NCBI RefSeq assembly: GCF_002887775.1
Contig: NZ_LOCM01000015.1
Span: 95,616-159,615 of the forward strand
Source of the DNA: Streptococcus penaeicida
Lineage (GTDB): Bacteria; Bacillota; Bacilli; Lactobacillales; Streptococcaceae
Length of the DNA stretch: 64,000 bases
Reading direction: 5' to 3'
Shown here: positions 17,577 through 27,210 of the stretch, piece after piece
Layout: the number at the start of each line of letters is the position of its first letter
Numbering within the stretch: position 1 is the first letter of the stretch
Program-made: the position numbers and the translations under genes
Notes under the pieces: generated by a model
What the model saw: the letters and a program-made list of their open reading frames with translations, nothing else
What the model was told of the DNA's origin: nothing
Databases searched by the model: none

Positions 17577-18593
17577 ATGTTAACCATTGCTTACATCGGA
17601 AATGGGAAAAGTGCCAATCGTTACCACATGCCTTTTTCAACACAATTGGAAGATATTAGAATTAAAACCATCTATTCACCAGCACCTAGTCCATGGGAAC
17701 CCCTAGACGGTGTTATCTATACAGATAAAATTGAGGATGTCTTGGAAGATCCAGAGATCCAATTAGTTATTTTATCCATCCCACCATCAGCTCACTATAG
17801 TGTTGCTAAGCAATGTTTATTAGCTGGAAAAAATACCTTAGTAGAAAAACCATTTACAGAGACAGCAGAAGAAGCACGTGAGTTGTTTGCTATCGCTAAA
17901 GAAAAAGGTCTTTTTGTTCAAGCTTATCAAAACCGTCGTTTTGACTCTGATTTCTTAACTGTTCAAAAAGTGATTGATAGTGGTGTTTTAGGAGATATCC
18001 TTGAAGTGGAAATGCACTTTGATTATTTCCGTCCAGAAATTCCTGAAAATACTCCAGAATACTCTATTAATACCAGCTACTTATACGGCCATGCTTGTCA
18101 CACTATTGACCAAGTCATTTCTTATTTTGGTATGCCTGACTCTGTTCATTATGATGTGCGTCAATTACTTGGTAAAGGCCGTATGAATGATTACTTTGAC
18201 TTAGATTTTTACTATGGCGTCAAAAAAGTTTCTATTAAATCAAGTTACTTCCGTATTAAAGAACGTCCAAGTTTTGTTGTTTATGGTAAAAAAGGGATGT
18301 TTGTTAAAGCAACAAAAGACCGTCAAGAAGACGACTTAAAACGTTTCTACATGCCAACCAATCCAGACTTTGGTATGGATAGCCCAGAACACTATGGTAC
18401 ACTCACATATGTGGATGACCAAGGTGTTTACCACGAAGAAAAAGTTATTTCTGAAGTAGGTAGCTACGCCCGCATGTACCAAGCTATTCATGACAGCATT
18501 ATTTTAGGAAAAGAAAAAGTGGTTAAAGACGAAGAAACTATCCGCCAAATCGAAATTATCGAAGAAGGCATTCGTCACATGAACCAAGATTAG
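17577..18593 (+). CDS. Gfo/Idh/MocA-family NAD(P)-dependent oxidoreductase
   Basis: A 338-residue dehydrogenase. The N-terminal Rossmann fold begins MLTIAYIGNGKSANRYHMPF, and the family motif EKPF is seen as NTLVEKPFTETAEEA (residues about 92-106). The C-terminal substrate domain includes YGHACHTIDQVISYF. Members oxidise or reduce sugars, inositols or related compounds. The substrate is not readable here. AGAGGAG precedes ATG 17577. The gene is monocistronic, with a terminator directly after it, and lies divergent from the SOS cassette. Confidence 0.9.
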   Translation: MLTIAYIGNGKSANRYHMPFSTQLEDIRIKTIYSPAPSPWEPLDGVIYTDKIEDVLEDPEIQLVILSIPPSAHYSVAKQCLLAGKNTLVEKPFTETAEEARELFAIAKEKGLFVQAYQNRRFDSDFLTVQKVIDSGVLGDILEVEMHFDYFRPEIPENTPEYSINTSYLYGHACHTIDQVISYFGMPDSVHYDVRQLLGKGRMNDYFDLDFYYGVKKVSIKSSYFRIKERPSFVVYGKKGMFVKATKDRQEDDLKRFYMPTNPDFGMDSPEHYGTLTYVDDQGVYHEEKVISEVGSYARMYQAIHDSIILGKEKVVKDEETIRQIEIIEEGIRHMNQD

Positions 18594-18617
18594 ATCTGGC
18601 TTATGAAAAAGATAAAG

Positions 18618-18642
18618 AAAGGTTGCTGAGGCAGCCTTTTTT
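18618..18642 (+). terminator. terminator after the Gfo/Idh/MocA gene
   Basis: AAGGTTGC and GCAGCCTT (one G-U pair) around TGAG, followed by a run of T. Confidence 0.7.
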
Positions 18643-18697
18643 AGCGACTTTTAGGCGGTTTACAGCTATAATAAGAGTAAGAGATGGAGGTAGCAAA

Positions 18698-19153
18698 ATG
18701 CAATACGATGTTGATTCGATTACAGCCTATTTAGAGGCACTCCCTGAAGAACGCAGACAGGTTATTGAGCGTCTAAGACAAGTCATCAAAGACAATCTCC
18801 CAGGTCGTTATGAAGAAAAATTACAATACCAGATGATTTCCTATGTTGTACCAAGAGATCTTTTTCCTGATGGATACCATTGTAACCCCGACGATGACCT
18901 TTCTTTTATAACCATTGGTTCCCAAAAAAATTATATTGCCATCTATCATAACGGTATCTATATGTTTGATGCTGTGAGAGACTGGTTTTTACAAGAATAT
19001 CCCAAGTATCTTAAAACTAAACCAGATGTTGGAAAATCTTGTATTCGTTTTAAGAATATGAAAACCATTCCTTATGGACTCATTGGACAACTCTGCCAAA
19101 AGGTCAGTCAAGAAGACTTCATTAAGACCTATCAGGACAACATTCCTAAATAA
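18698..19153 (+). CDS. DUF1801 (YdhG-like) protein
   Basis: A 151-residue soluble protein that begins MQYDVDSITAYLEALPEERR and has the family's LRQVIKDNLPGRYEEKLQY and SCIRFKNMKTIP segments. DUF1801 proteins have the YdhG-like fold. Their role is not settled. ATG 18698 is fixed by GGAGG 7 bases upstream, so a longer upstream reading is not used. It is the first gene of a likely run with the YkvA-like and flavin-related genes that follow with short gaps. Confidence 0.85.
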   Translation: MQYDVDSITAYLEALPEERRQVIERLRQVIKDNLPGRYEEKLQYQMISYVVPRDLFPDGYHCNPDDDLSFITIGSQKNYIAIYHNGIYMFDAVRDWFLQEYPKYLKTKPDVGKSCIRFKNMKTIPYGLIGQLCQKVSQEDFIKTYQDNIPK

Positions 19154-19172
19154 GAAGAGGAGGCTACACTTT

Positions 19173-19562
19173 ATTCAATCACAAAGAAAAAAGCTTTTTT
19201 ATAACCTAAAAGAGCTTAAAAGCGATGTCCCAGCCGTATTCCTGGCTCTCAAAGACTCAAGAACCCCTCTACTACACGCAAAAGGCCTAGCAGCAGTGAT
19301 CGTCATTTATGCCTTATCACCAGTAGATCTGATTCCGGATTTTATTCCTATCCTAGGCTACTTAGACGATATCCTTATTTTGCCTTTGTTAATTACCTTA
19401 TTAATTAAAATGATTCCTAATCAAGTTTGGCAAGATGCTCAGTCTGCGTCTAAAGGAATGTGGCAAAATGGAAAACCTAAACACTGGTATTATGCCATTC
19501 CAATCGTATTATTTTGGATAGTCATTATTCTTTTTGCCTATAAGTTCTGGCAAAATAAATAA
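19173..19562 (+). CDS. YkvA/DUF1232-family membrane protein
   Basis: A protein of about 129 residues with the DUF1232 signature ALSPVDLIPDFIPILGYLDD and hydrophobic segments before and after it (LILPLLITLLI, and the C-terminal IPIVLFWIVIILFAYKF). The function is unknown. The start is unusual. A strong GAGGAGG (19157-19163) is followed by no ATG, GTG or TTG in frame, and the best-spaced codon is ATT at 19173. Either it uses ATT or a base is wrong here. An upstream ATG at 19074 would lie deep inside the previous gene. Confidence 0.7.
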   Translation: MQSQRKKLFYNLKELKSDVPAVFLALKDSRTPLLHAKGLAAVIVIYALSPVDLIPDFIPILGYLDDILILPLLITLLIKMIPNQVWQDAQSASKGMWQNGKPKHWYYAIPIVLFWIVIILFAYKFWQNK

Positions 19563-19585
19563 AAAACTTTAAAAAAGGAGAACAT

Positions 19586-19959
19586 ATGTTTACAGACACA
19601 TTTTTAGCAGTCCTCACTCATGAAGGGCCTGTTTCAATCACATCATGGGGCAATGAAGAACCGCATGTCACTTGCACTTGGAATTCTTATCTTGTTCTTA
19701 AAGGCGAAGATACTATATTAATCCCTGCGGCGGGGATGAGAAGCACGGAAGAAGACCTAGCAGTCAACAATCAGTTAATTCTTACCATGGCTGCGCGTGA
19801 AGTAGAAGGCTTCAATGGTTATCAAGGAACAGGTTTCAGAATTAATGCATCGCCAACTTTTTAACAGAAGGAAAATACTTTGAAGAAATGAAAGAAAAAT
19901 ACCCCTTCATCAGAAGTGTATTACAAGTTAAGGTAACTGAAGCAAAACAATTACTCTAA
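19586..19959 (+). CDS. pyridoxamine 5'-phosphate oxidase-like FMN-binding protein, frameshifted
   Basis: A small split-barrel flavin protein (about 124 residues), MFTDTFLAVLTHEGPVSITS, with ITSWGNEEPHVTCTWNSYL. The frame ends early at about 19863 (NASPTF then TAA) because a run of T is one base short. Adding one T gives NASPTFLTEGKYFEEMKEKY, continuing to VTEAKQLL and a stop at 19957-19959. The class binds FMN, F420 or haem and often reduces small molecules. Its neighbour is a flavodoxin-like protein. AAAGGAG precedes ATG 19586. Confidence 0.8.
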
Positions 19960-19983
19960 GTTTATCGTTCGGAGGTGACAAAG

Positions 19984-20532
19984 ATGGCCAAGTCATTAAT
20001 CATTTATGGAAGTGAATATGGAAGTTCTGAAAAATATGCCAAAGCACTGGCTAAAAAACTTGGAATTGATGCTGTTTCTTATCGACAATTTAAAGCAGTT
20101 GAGCCGCTTCAAACATTAATTTACATCGGTTCACTTTATGCAGGCGGTGTAAAAGGAATGGCACCAACTCTAAAAAAAATACCGCAAGATTCTTATCAAA
20201 ACTTGCTGATTGCAAGCGTCGGTTTGTCTGATCCACAAAATAAGACTAATACAGATAAGATAAAAGAACACATCGAGCAACAACTTCCTAAAATACAAGT
20301 AGTTCCAGAAAATGTCTTTCACCTTAGAGGATCCATTGACTATTCTAAATTGAAGTTTAGTCATCGCCTTTTAATGGGGATGCTAAATAAGAAGGTCAAG
20401 AAAGAAGATCCTGAAAAACTAGATAGTGAAAGTAAACAATTGTTAGAAACATACAATAAGAAAGTTGACTTCATTGATATTCAGACATTAGAACCACTCA
20501 TTACCCGCTATCAGCAGTTAAATGCAGAATAA
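19984..20532 (+). CDS. flavodoxin-domain protein (Flavodoxin_5 / HemG-like)
   Basis: A 182-residue flavodoxin-like protein. The FMN phosphate loop is YGSEYGSSEKYA near the N-terminus, and LIYIGSLYAGGVKG follows. It resembles the menaquinone-dependent protoporphyrinogen oxidase/flavodoxin group. Since streptococci lack haem synthesis, a general redox role is more likely. ATG 19984 is chosen because GGAGGTGA lies 6 bases upstream. The GTG at 19975 is part of that site. It is last in the run of small flavin-related genes. Confidence 0.85.
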   Translation: MAKSLIIYGSEYGSSEKYAKALAKKLGIDAVSYRQFKAVEPLQTLIYIGSLYAGGVKGMAPTLKKIPQDSYQNLLIASVGLSDPQNKTNTDKIKEHIEQQLPKIQVVPENVFHLRGSIDYSKLKFSHRLLMGMLNKKVKKEDPEKLDSESKQLLETYNKKVDFIDIQTLEPLITRYQQLNAE

Positions 20533-20544
20533 GTCATTTTTCCC

Positions 20545-20575
20545 TTGACTTGGAGTTGACTCCAGGGTCTATAAT
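20545..20575 (+). promoter_or_regulatory. MerR-type promoter of the aldo/keto reductase gene
   Basis: TTGACT (20545-20550) and TATAAT (20570-20575) are separated by 19 bases, longer than the normal 17. The spacer holds the dyad TGGAGT-TG-ACTCCA (20551-20564). A 19-base spacer with a central dyad is the hallmark of MerR-family activation. The sequence resembles the AdhR/NmlR operator. No merR-like gene is in the window. Confidence 0.75.
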
Positions 20576-20608
20576 GGACTTATCTTAAGAAAGTAAAAGG
20601 TAAGACAA

Positions 20609-21460
20609 ATGAAAAAAATGATTCTAAATGATGGCAATGGCATTCCAACAATTGGTTTTGGGGTTTTTCAAATTCCAGCAGATGGTTCAACTTATCAAGC
20701 TGTTTCTCATGCCTTAAAAGTTGGTTACCGTCATATCGATACGGCAGCAGCCTACATGAATGAAGCAGAAGTTGGACAAGCTGTTCGTGACAGTGGGATT
20801 CCAAGAGAAGAGATTTTCATTACCAGCAAACTTTGGCTCCAAGACTTCGGTTATGAAGCTGCTCAAAAAGGAATAGCCACATCGCTTGAAAAATTAGGTA
20901 TGGATTATATTGATTTATACCTATTACACCAACCTTACAGTGATGTCCTAGGTGCTTGGAGAGCCTTGGAAGAAGCCAAAGCAGAAGGGAAATTAAAGTC
21001 AATTGGGATTAGTAATATGACGCCAAAATTCTATCAAGAATTTGTCCCTCAATTTGCTAGCAAACCAGCTGTCAATCAAGTAGAGTGTAACCCATACTTC
21101 CAACAAAAAGCCTTACGAGAAGTAATGGCTGCTGATGACGTTAAAATTGAATGTTGGGCACCACTTGGACAAGGCAATCCGGAACTCTTCCAAGAACCTG
21201 TATTGATTGATTTAGCAAGTAAATACAAAAAAGATATTGGGCAAATCATTCTTGCTTTTGAATTACAAGAAGGTTTCATTGTTTTACCAAAATCAGTGAC
21301 ACCAAGTCGTATTGAAAGTAACTTAGATATCTATGACTTTGAGCTAACAGCAGAGGAAATGGATGCTATCAGAGCCTTGGATAAAGGTAAAGGGAAACAT
21401 GATCCGGACGCACCAGGAATTGGTGACTACCTCCTAGCAAACTATAAAATCCACGATTAA
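20609..21460 (+). CDS. aldo/keto reductase
   Basis: A 283-residue NADPH-dependent reductase of the AKR superfamily (2,5-diketo-gluconate reductase-like group). It shows GYRHIDTAAAYMNEAEVGQA with catalytic Asp and Tyr, SKLW with the Lys, and DYIDLYLLHQP with the His. The cofactor region includes ECNPYFQQ and VLPKSVTPSRIESN. It reduces aldehydes and ketones. Its promoter has a MerR-type layout, which suggests induction by electrophiles such as aldehydes. The gene is monocistronic, with a strong terminator. Confidence 0.92.
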   Translation: MKKMILNDGNGIPTIGFGVFQIPADGSTYQAVSHALKVGYRHIDTAAAYMNEAEVGQAVRDSGIPREEIFITSKLWLQDFGYEAAQKGIATSLEKLGMDYIDLYLLHQPYSDVLGAWRALEEAKAEGKLKSIGISNMTPKFYQEFVPQFASKPAVNQVECNPYFQQKALREVMAADDVKIECWAPLGQGNPELFQEPVLIDLASKYKKDIGQIILAFELQEGFIVLPKSVTPSRIESNLDIYDFELTAEEMDAIRALDKGKGKHDPDAPGIGDYLLANYKIHD

Positions 21461-21461
21461 G

Positions 21462-21489
21462 AAAAGCAGCTCGCATGAGCTGCTTTTTT
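21462..21489. terminator. terminator after the aldo/keto reductase gene
   Basis: AAAAGCAGCTC and GAGCTGCTTTT around GCAT, with a T run. Confidence 0.8.
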
Positions 21490-21576
21490 GCTATATTACA
21501 GTCGCTGTATTGCATTGGTGCGTATCAAATGACATAAAGTAAGCACAAATTCAACAAGGATTAGACTATCTATTTT

Positions 21577-22428
21577 TTACCGTTCTTTTTCTAAGTCCGT
21601 GGACAAGTTTAACTTGCGAACGTAATGCTTCATATAATCCGATTTAAAGTAAACAGCATAAAGGCTATTTAAGATAAAGAGAATAGATTCTTCTGTTGAA
21701 AAATTTCCAATCTTTTTATGTTTATCTTCTCGAGTACAAATGGTGAAGAAGGCGTCAGAGTTGTCTTTAAGATAGGTTCCATTTTGGCTGGATAAACCTA
21801 TAATAAAAACACCTTTATCTTTCAGGGATGGTAAATGCTTCAGGGTGTCACTTGACTCTGATGTTCCAGAATAAGAAATGAGAATAGCTAGGTCTTCTTT
21901 TTCAAGAGAAGAAGCCATCAAGCCAAATTCGCTTGCTGATGCGACTTCAACAATTTTTCCTAGCGTCAGCATTTTACGGCGAAAGAGATGGGCTAAATAG
22001 TCATTAGGACTAAGTCCAAAAATAACGATGCGTTTGGCCTTGCGCAATTCTTGCCCTGCTATTTCCAAAGCCTCTAAAGACATCTTATCGGCTGTATCCT
22101 GGATACTTTCTTTCTCGATGGTGGCGATTTTTTGAATGATGTCTTGGTTGCTATCGTCTTCGTGGAAGGGGAGGTTGTGGTCGACGTCGGAATAATGGGT
22201 GTCCGAGTAATAGCGCTCTGAAAGAAGAGCAGGTAAAAAATCTGTCCAACCTTTATAACCTAAGACCTGCGCAAAGCGAACAATACTGGACTTGGAACTA
22301 AAGCTGAGATTGGCTAAATCCTCAAGTGATAGCTGTTCAATTTGAGCCAAGTGCTCTAAGATAGCCTTAGCAATTGTAGCTTTTGAGGAGTGATTGGTCT
22401 GGGCGATGCCTTTAATCTCTTCTAACAT
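21577..22428 (-). CDS. RpiR-family regulator (HTH + SIS domain)
   Basis: A 283-residue sugar-phosphate-responsive regulator. The N-terminal RpiR helix-turn-helix (LEDLANLSFSSKSSIVRFAQ) is followed by a SIS sugar-phosphate-binding domain (residues about 110-250, with AKRIVIFGLSPND and ILISYSGTSESSDT). It is divergent from the beta-glucoside PTS gene, with about 165 bases between the two starts, and very likely regulates that PTS and its hydrolase. This is unlike the usual BglG antiterminator control of such operons. Confidence 0.88.
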   Translation of the reverse strand: MLEEIKGIAQTNHSSKATIAKAILEHLAQIEQLSLEDLANLSFSSKSSIVRFAQVLGYKGWTDFLPALLSERYYSDTHYSDVDHNLPFHEDDSNQDIIQKIATIEKESIQDTADKMSLEALEIAGQELRKAKRIVIFGLSPNDYLAHLFRRKMLTLGKIVEVASASEFGLMASSLEKEDLAILISYSGTSESSDTLKHLPSLKDKGVFIIGLSSQNGTYLKDNSDAFFTICTREDKHKKIGNFSTEESILFILNSLYAVYFKSDYMKHYVRKLNLSTDLEKER

Positions 22429-22594
22429 GAGGTTAACCCCTTTTTTCAGAATATTTCAGTTTTACCATTAAAAAGTTAAAAAATGTGAAACTGCATACCA
22501 AGTGTATCGAAAAAGAGACTATTTGTCTAGGAAGTATCTTATAATCAAATTAAGTTCTGATCAGACCAAAATATATTTTAAGGGAAAAGGAAAA

Positions 22595-24451
22595 ATGACC
22601 AAAGAATATCAAGCATTAGCCAAACAAATTATTGAAAAATTAGGCGGAAAACAAAATATTACAACCGTTTATCACTGCCAAACAAGATTACGCTTCAAGG
22701 TTCAAGACGCAACACGTATTCAAAAAGATGAACTTGAACATTTAGATGGTGTAACCATGTATCTCTTTAATGCCGGTGTCCATCAAGTGGTTATTGGAAC
22801 ACATGTAAAAGATGTCTTTGAGGAAGTAGAAGCTGAATTAGGTGATTTAGAAAGTCAAAATCAAACGGAAGAAAAATTGCCATTCTTACAAAATGTCATC
22901 AGTTTTGTCGCTGCTGTCTTTCAACCTATCATTCCAGCCTTATCTGGAGCAGGTATGGTAAAGGCTGTATTAGCCCTTCTAGTAGTTTTTAAACTAATTA
23001 CCAATACCTCCCAAACATATATCATGCTAACTACTTTTGCAGATGGTGTCTTTTACTTCCTACCACTCATCTTAGCATTTACAACTGCTCAAAAATTGAA
23101 ATCCAACCCAATACTTGCCGTTGGAGTAGTTGCAATGATGCTTCATCCCAATTGGACTACCTTTGTAACGGCGGCTAAACCAGTCCTCTTCTTTGATTTT
23201 ATTCCTTTCACTCTTGCAACTTATACCTCTTCAGTAATTCCTGCCATTCTGGTTGTATTTGTTCAGTCCTACATTGAAAAATTCTATTATAAATACATAC
23301 CTAAGTCAGTAGAATTAGTCTTTGTACCCTTATTAACCTTCTTAACCATGGGGGTCTTAGCTTTTTCTCTTTTAGGACCTATCGGAGCTATTATCGGTCA
23401 AGTCTTAGCAAATGCATTTATGTACCTTTCTACCAATGTTAGTTGGTTACCGCCAGTTCTCATTGGTGGACTATTACCAGTAATGGTCATGTTCGGTATT
23501 CATAACGCTGTCGCACCTCTTGGCATCATGCAAATGGCACAATTAGGTTATGAGTCAATCTTCGGCCCAGGAGCTCTAGTATCTAACATGGCTCAGGCAA
23601 CTGCAGCAACAGTAGTTGCCTTACGGACTAAAGATAAAAAAATGAAACAAATTGCGACATCGGGAGCCATTACTGGTTATATGGGGATTACAGAACCCAT
23701 CTTATATGGTGTTAGTTTACCAAAAAAATACCCACTCTATGCTTCAATGATTGGTGGTGCACTTGGTGGATTGTATGCTGGGTTAACACATGTTCATCGC
23801 TTTGCAACAGGCTCATCTGGTTTACCAGCGGTATTATTATATATTGGCGATAATACAATGGCATTTTTCTGGAACATTATTATCGCAATGCTAATTACAA
23901 TTGTTACGACAGCCGTTATCACCTACTTATTATCACTAAAATATGAAAAAACAGATCTTACTTCAACAATTCCAAGTGTCAAATCAATTATTATTGAAGA
24001 CGAAGCTTTAAAATCTCCTTTAGCTGGTCAAGTTAAGGCACTTGAAAAAGCTGATGATCCTGTTTTTGCTTCAGGTGCTTTAGGACAAGGATTTGTCATT
24101 AATCCTAATGAGGATTTACTTGTATCACCAATTGAAGGAGAAGTTTTAACGGTATTTCCTACAAAACATGCTATTGGCCTTAAATCTAAAAATGGAATGG
24201 AAATATTAATCCATATTGGTTTAAATACAGTAGAACTAGCTGGAGACCATTTTGAGACTTTTGTTAAAGAAGGCGACCAAGTAAGTGTTGGTCAAAAACT
24301 TATTCATTTTGATAAGATTATTATTGAAAACAAAGGCTACAATTCTCAGATTCCGGTTATTATTACAAATTCAGCTAATTATAGTAATATTGAATTAGTG
24401 AGTGAAAGTCAGGTAGAAAGTTTAGAAACAGTAGCCAAAGTAGAGGCTTAA
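22595..24451 (+). CDS. bglP: beta-glucoside PTS transporter, EIIBCA
   Basis: A 618-residue phosphotransferase permease that imports and phosphorylates beta-glucosides. EIIB has its phospho-Cys in TVYHCQTRLRFKV. EIIC spans the hydrophobic middle (residues about 100-460, with GITEPILYGVSLPKKYPL). The C-terminal EIIA has the phospho-His in MEILIHIGLNTVEL. ATG 22595 has AAGGAAAA upstream. A longer frame from 22502 has no ribosome site. It is followed after 10 bases by a GH1 hydrolase, and both lie divergent from an RpiR regulator. The exact sugar is not known. Confidence 0.92.
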   Translation: MTKEYQALAKQIIEKLGGKQNITTVYHCQTRLRFKVQDATRIQKDELEHLDGVTMYLFNAGVHQVVIGTHVKDVFEEVEAELGDLESQNQTEEKLPFLQNVISFVAAVFQPIIPALSGAGMVKAVLALLVVFKLITNTSQTYIMLTTFADGVFYFLPLILAFTTAQKLKSNPILAVGVVAMMLHPNWTTFVTAAKPVLFFDFIPFTLATYTSSVIPAILVVFVQSYIEKFYYKYIPKSVELVFVPLLTFLTMGVLAFSLLGPIGAIIGQVLANAFMYLSTNVSWLPPVLIGGLLPVMVMFGIHNAVAPLGIMQMAQLGYESIFGPGALVSNMAQATAATVVALRTKDKKMKQIATSGAITGYMGITEPILYGVSLPKKYPLYASMIGGALGGLYAGLTHVHRFATGSSGLPAVLLYIGDNTMAFFWNIIIAMLITIVTTAVITYLLSLKYEKTDLTSTIPSVKSIIIEDEALKSPLAGQVKALEKADDPVFASGALGQGFVINPNEDLLVSPIEGEVLTVFPTKHAIGLKSKNGMEILIHIGLNTVELAGDHFETFVKEGDQVSVGQKLIHFDKIIIENKGYNSQIPVIITNSANYSNIELVSESQVESLETVAKVEA

Positions 24452-24458
24452 GGAGTAA

Positions 24459-25886
<1,428 letters not shown>

Positions 25887-25991
25887 GAAATTTCCATCCT
25901 TTTTCTTGACTTGTAAGGGCTTTTATGGGATGATAAGGGTGTAAGTTAATTAGAATAAATCTAATTAAGAAAAAATAAAGGAGGCAGTCAC

Positions 25992-26414
25992 ATGACATTT
26001 GACTACAAGGATCACGGAAAAGAAAAGTATATCGTTAATATTGAAGATTACACTAAAGAAAACGAAAACTACCGGACAACCATTTGGACTGGTGATAAAC
26101 TTCAGGTTACCTTAATGTCTATTCAACCAGGCGATGATATCGGTCTAGAAGTACATATGGGTATCGATCAATTTTTACGTATCGAAGAAGGTAAAGGCCT
26201 ATGTCAAATGGGTGATGCCGAAGATAATCTCAGCTTTGAGCAAGAAGTGTCTGACGATGATGTTGTTTTAGTACCAGCTGATACATGGCATAACATTACA
26301 AATACTGGTGATACACCACTAAAAATTTACTCAATCTATGCTGGACCTGATCATGTTCCAGGGACTGTCCATAAAACACACGAGGATGCTGAAAACGATC
26401 CTAATGAACACTAG
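25992..26414 (+). CDS. cupin-domain protein
   Basis: A 140-residue single cupin domain. The metal-binding motif 1 is visible as GLEVHMGIDQFLRIEEG (H, then E) and motif 2 as VLVPADTWHNITNTG (P, H, N). It is probably a metal-dependent isomerase, dioxygenase or sugar-binding protein. The substrate is unknown. Upstream there is a TTGACT/TATGGG-like promoter and AAAGGAGG before ATG 25992. The gene is a single unit with a very strong terminator. Confidence 0.87.
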   Translation: MTFDYKDHGKEKYIVNIEDYTKENENYRTTIWTGDKLQVTLMSIQPGDDIGLEVHMGIDQFLRIEEGKGLCQMGDAEDNLSFEQEVSDDDVVLVPADTWHNITNTGDTPLKIYSIYAGPDHVPGTVHKTHEDAENDPNEH

Positions 26415-26427
26415 AACTAACTAAATC

Positions 26428-26461
26428 AAAGTACTCAAGTTTAAAACTTGAGTACTTTTTT
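26428..26461 (+). terminator. terminator after the cupin gene
   Basis: AAAGTACTCAAGTT and AACTTGAGTACTTT around TTAA-type loop, with a T run. Confidence 0.8.
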
Positions 26462-26599
26462 ACTCTTTTTTTGTAAGCGGAGTCATTCACGTGGTTGTTG
26501 ACTTTGCATAAAAATAAATATGTGCCTGAAAACACTTGCATTTTATTAAATTTAGGCATATATTAAAAGTAGTAAGTTATTTAAGGAGGTTTTTCACAA

Positions 26600-27199
26600 A
26601 TGAAATGTGTCGCTATATTAGGGACGAATTCAGATCGTTCAACCAATCGGAAACTCTTACAATTTATGCAAAAACATTTTGCAGATAAGGCTGAGATTCA
26701 GCTTTTGGAAATCAAAGAGTTACCAGCATTCAATGAGCCTACAGATAAAACGGCTCCCGAAAGTGTTCGTCTCTTTTCTCAAGCTATCGCTGAGGCTGAT
26801 GGGGTTATCATTGCTACTCCAGAATATAACCATACCATTCCTGCACCCTTATCTAGTGCTTTAGAATGGATTGCCTATACAAGCCGTGCCCTTATTAATA
26901 AACCAACCATGATTGTTGGCGCTTCATTAGGTTCCCTTGGCTCATCACGCGCACAAGGACATCTGCGGCAAATCCTTAATGCTCCCGAATTAAAAGCTCG
27001 TACTATGCCTGGAATGGAATTCTTATTAGGACAGTCAGAACAAGCCTTTGATGCCGATAACAACTTGATCAACCCAGAAAAAGTAGCAGAACTAGAAGAT
27101 AACTTTGCTGAGTTCTTATCCTTTGTTACGGTCACTAAGCAAGTTGTCACCCAGTCTGATACCAATCGTAAACGTGATTTTGCCTGGGACAAGAAATAA
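26600..27199 (+). CDS. NADPH-dependent FMN reductase
   Basis: A 199-residue flavodoxin-fold enzyme (NADPH_FMN_red type). It has [14 protein letters not shown] for FMN phosphate binding and [20 protein letters not shown] for the flavin edge. It reduces FMN or quinone-like acceptors with NAD(P)H. It is closely related to the first 180 residues of the next protein, so the pair arose by duplication and fusion. AAGGAGG precedes ATG 26600. Only 11 bases separate it from the fused gene, so they form an operon. Confidence 0.9.
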   Translation: MKCVAILGTNSDRSTNRKLLQFMQKHFADKAEIQLLEIKELPAFNEPTDKTAPESVRLFSQAIAEADGVIIATPEYNHTIPAPLSSALEWIAYTSRALINKPTMIVGASLGSLGSSRAQGHLRQILNAPELKARTMPGMEFLLGQSEQAFDADNNLINPEKVAELEDNFAEFLSFVTVTKQVVTQSDTNRKRDFAWDKK

Positions 27200-27210
27200 G
27201 GAGGACTGTC

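Noticed and set aside
22556..22565. TCTGATCAGA palindrome before bglP as an RpiR operator
   Set aside because: Ten bases only and single copy; too weak to claim.
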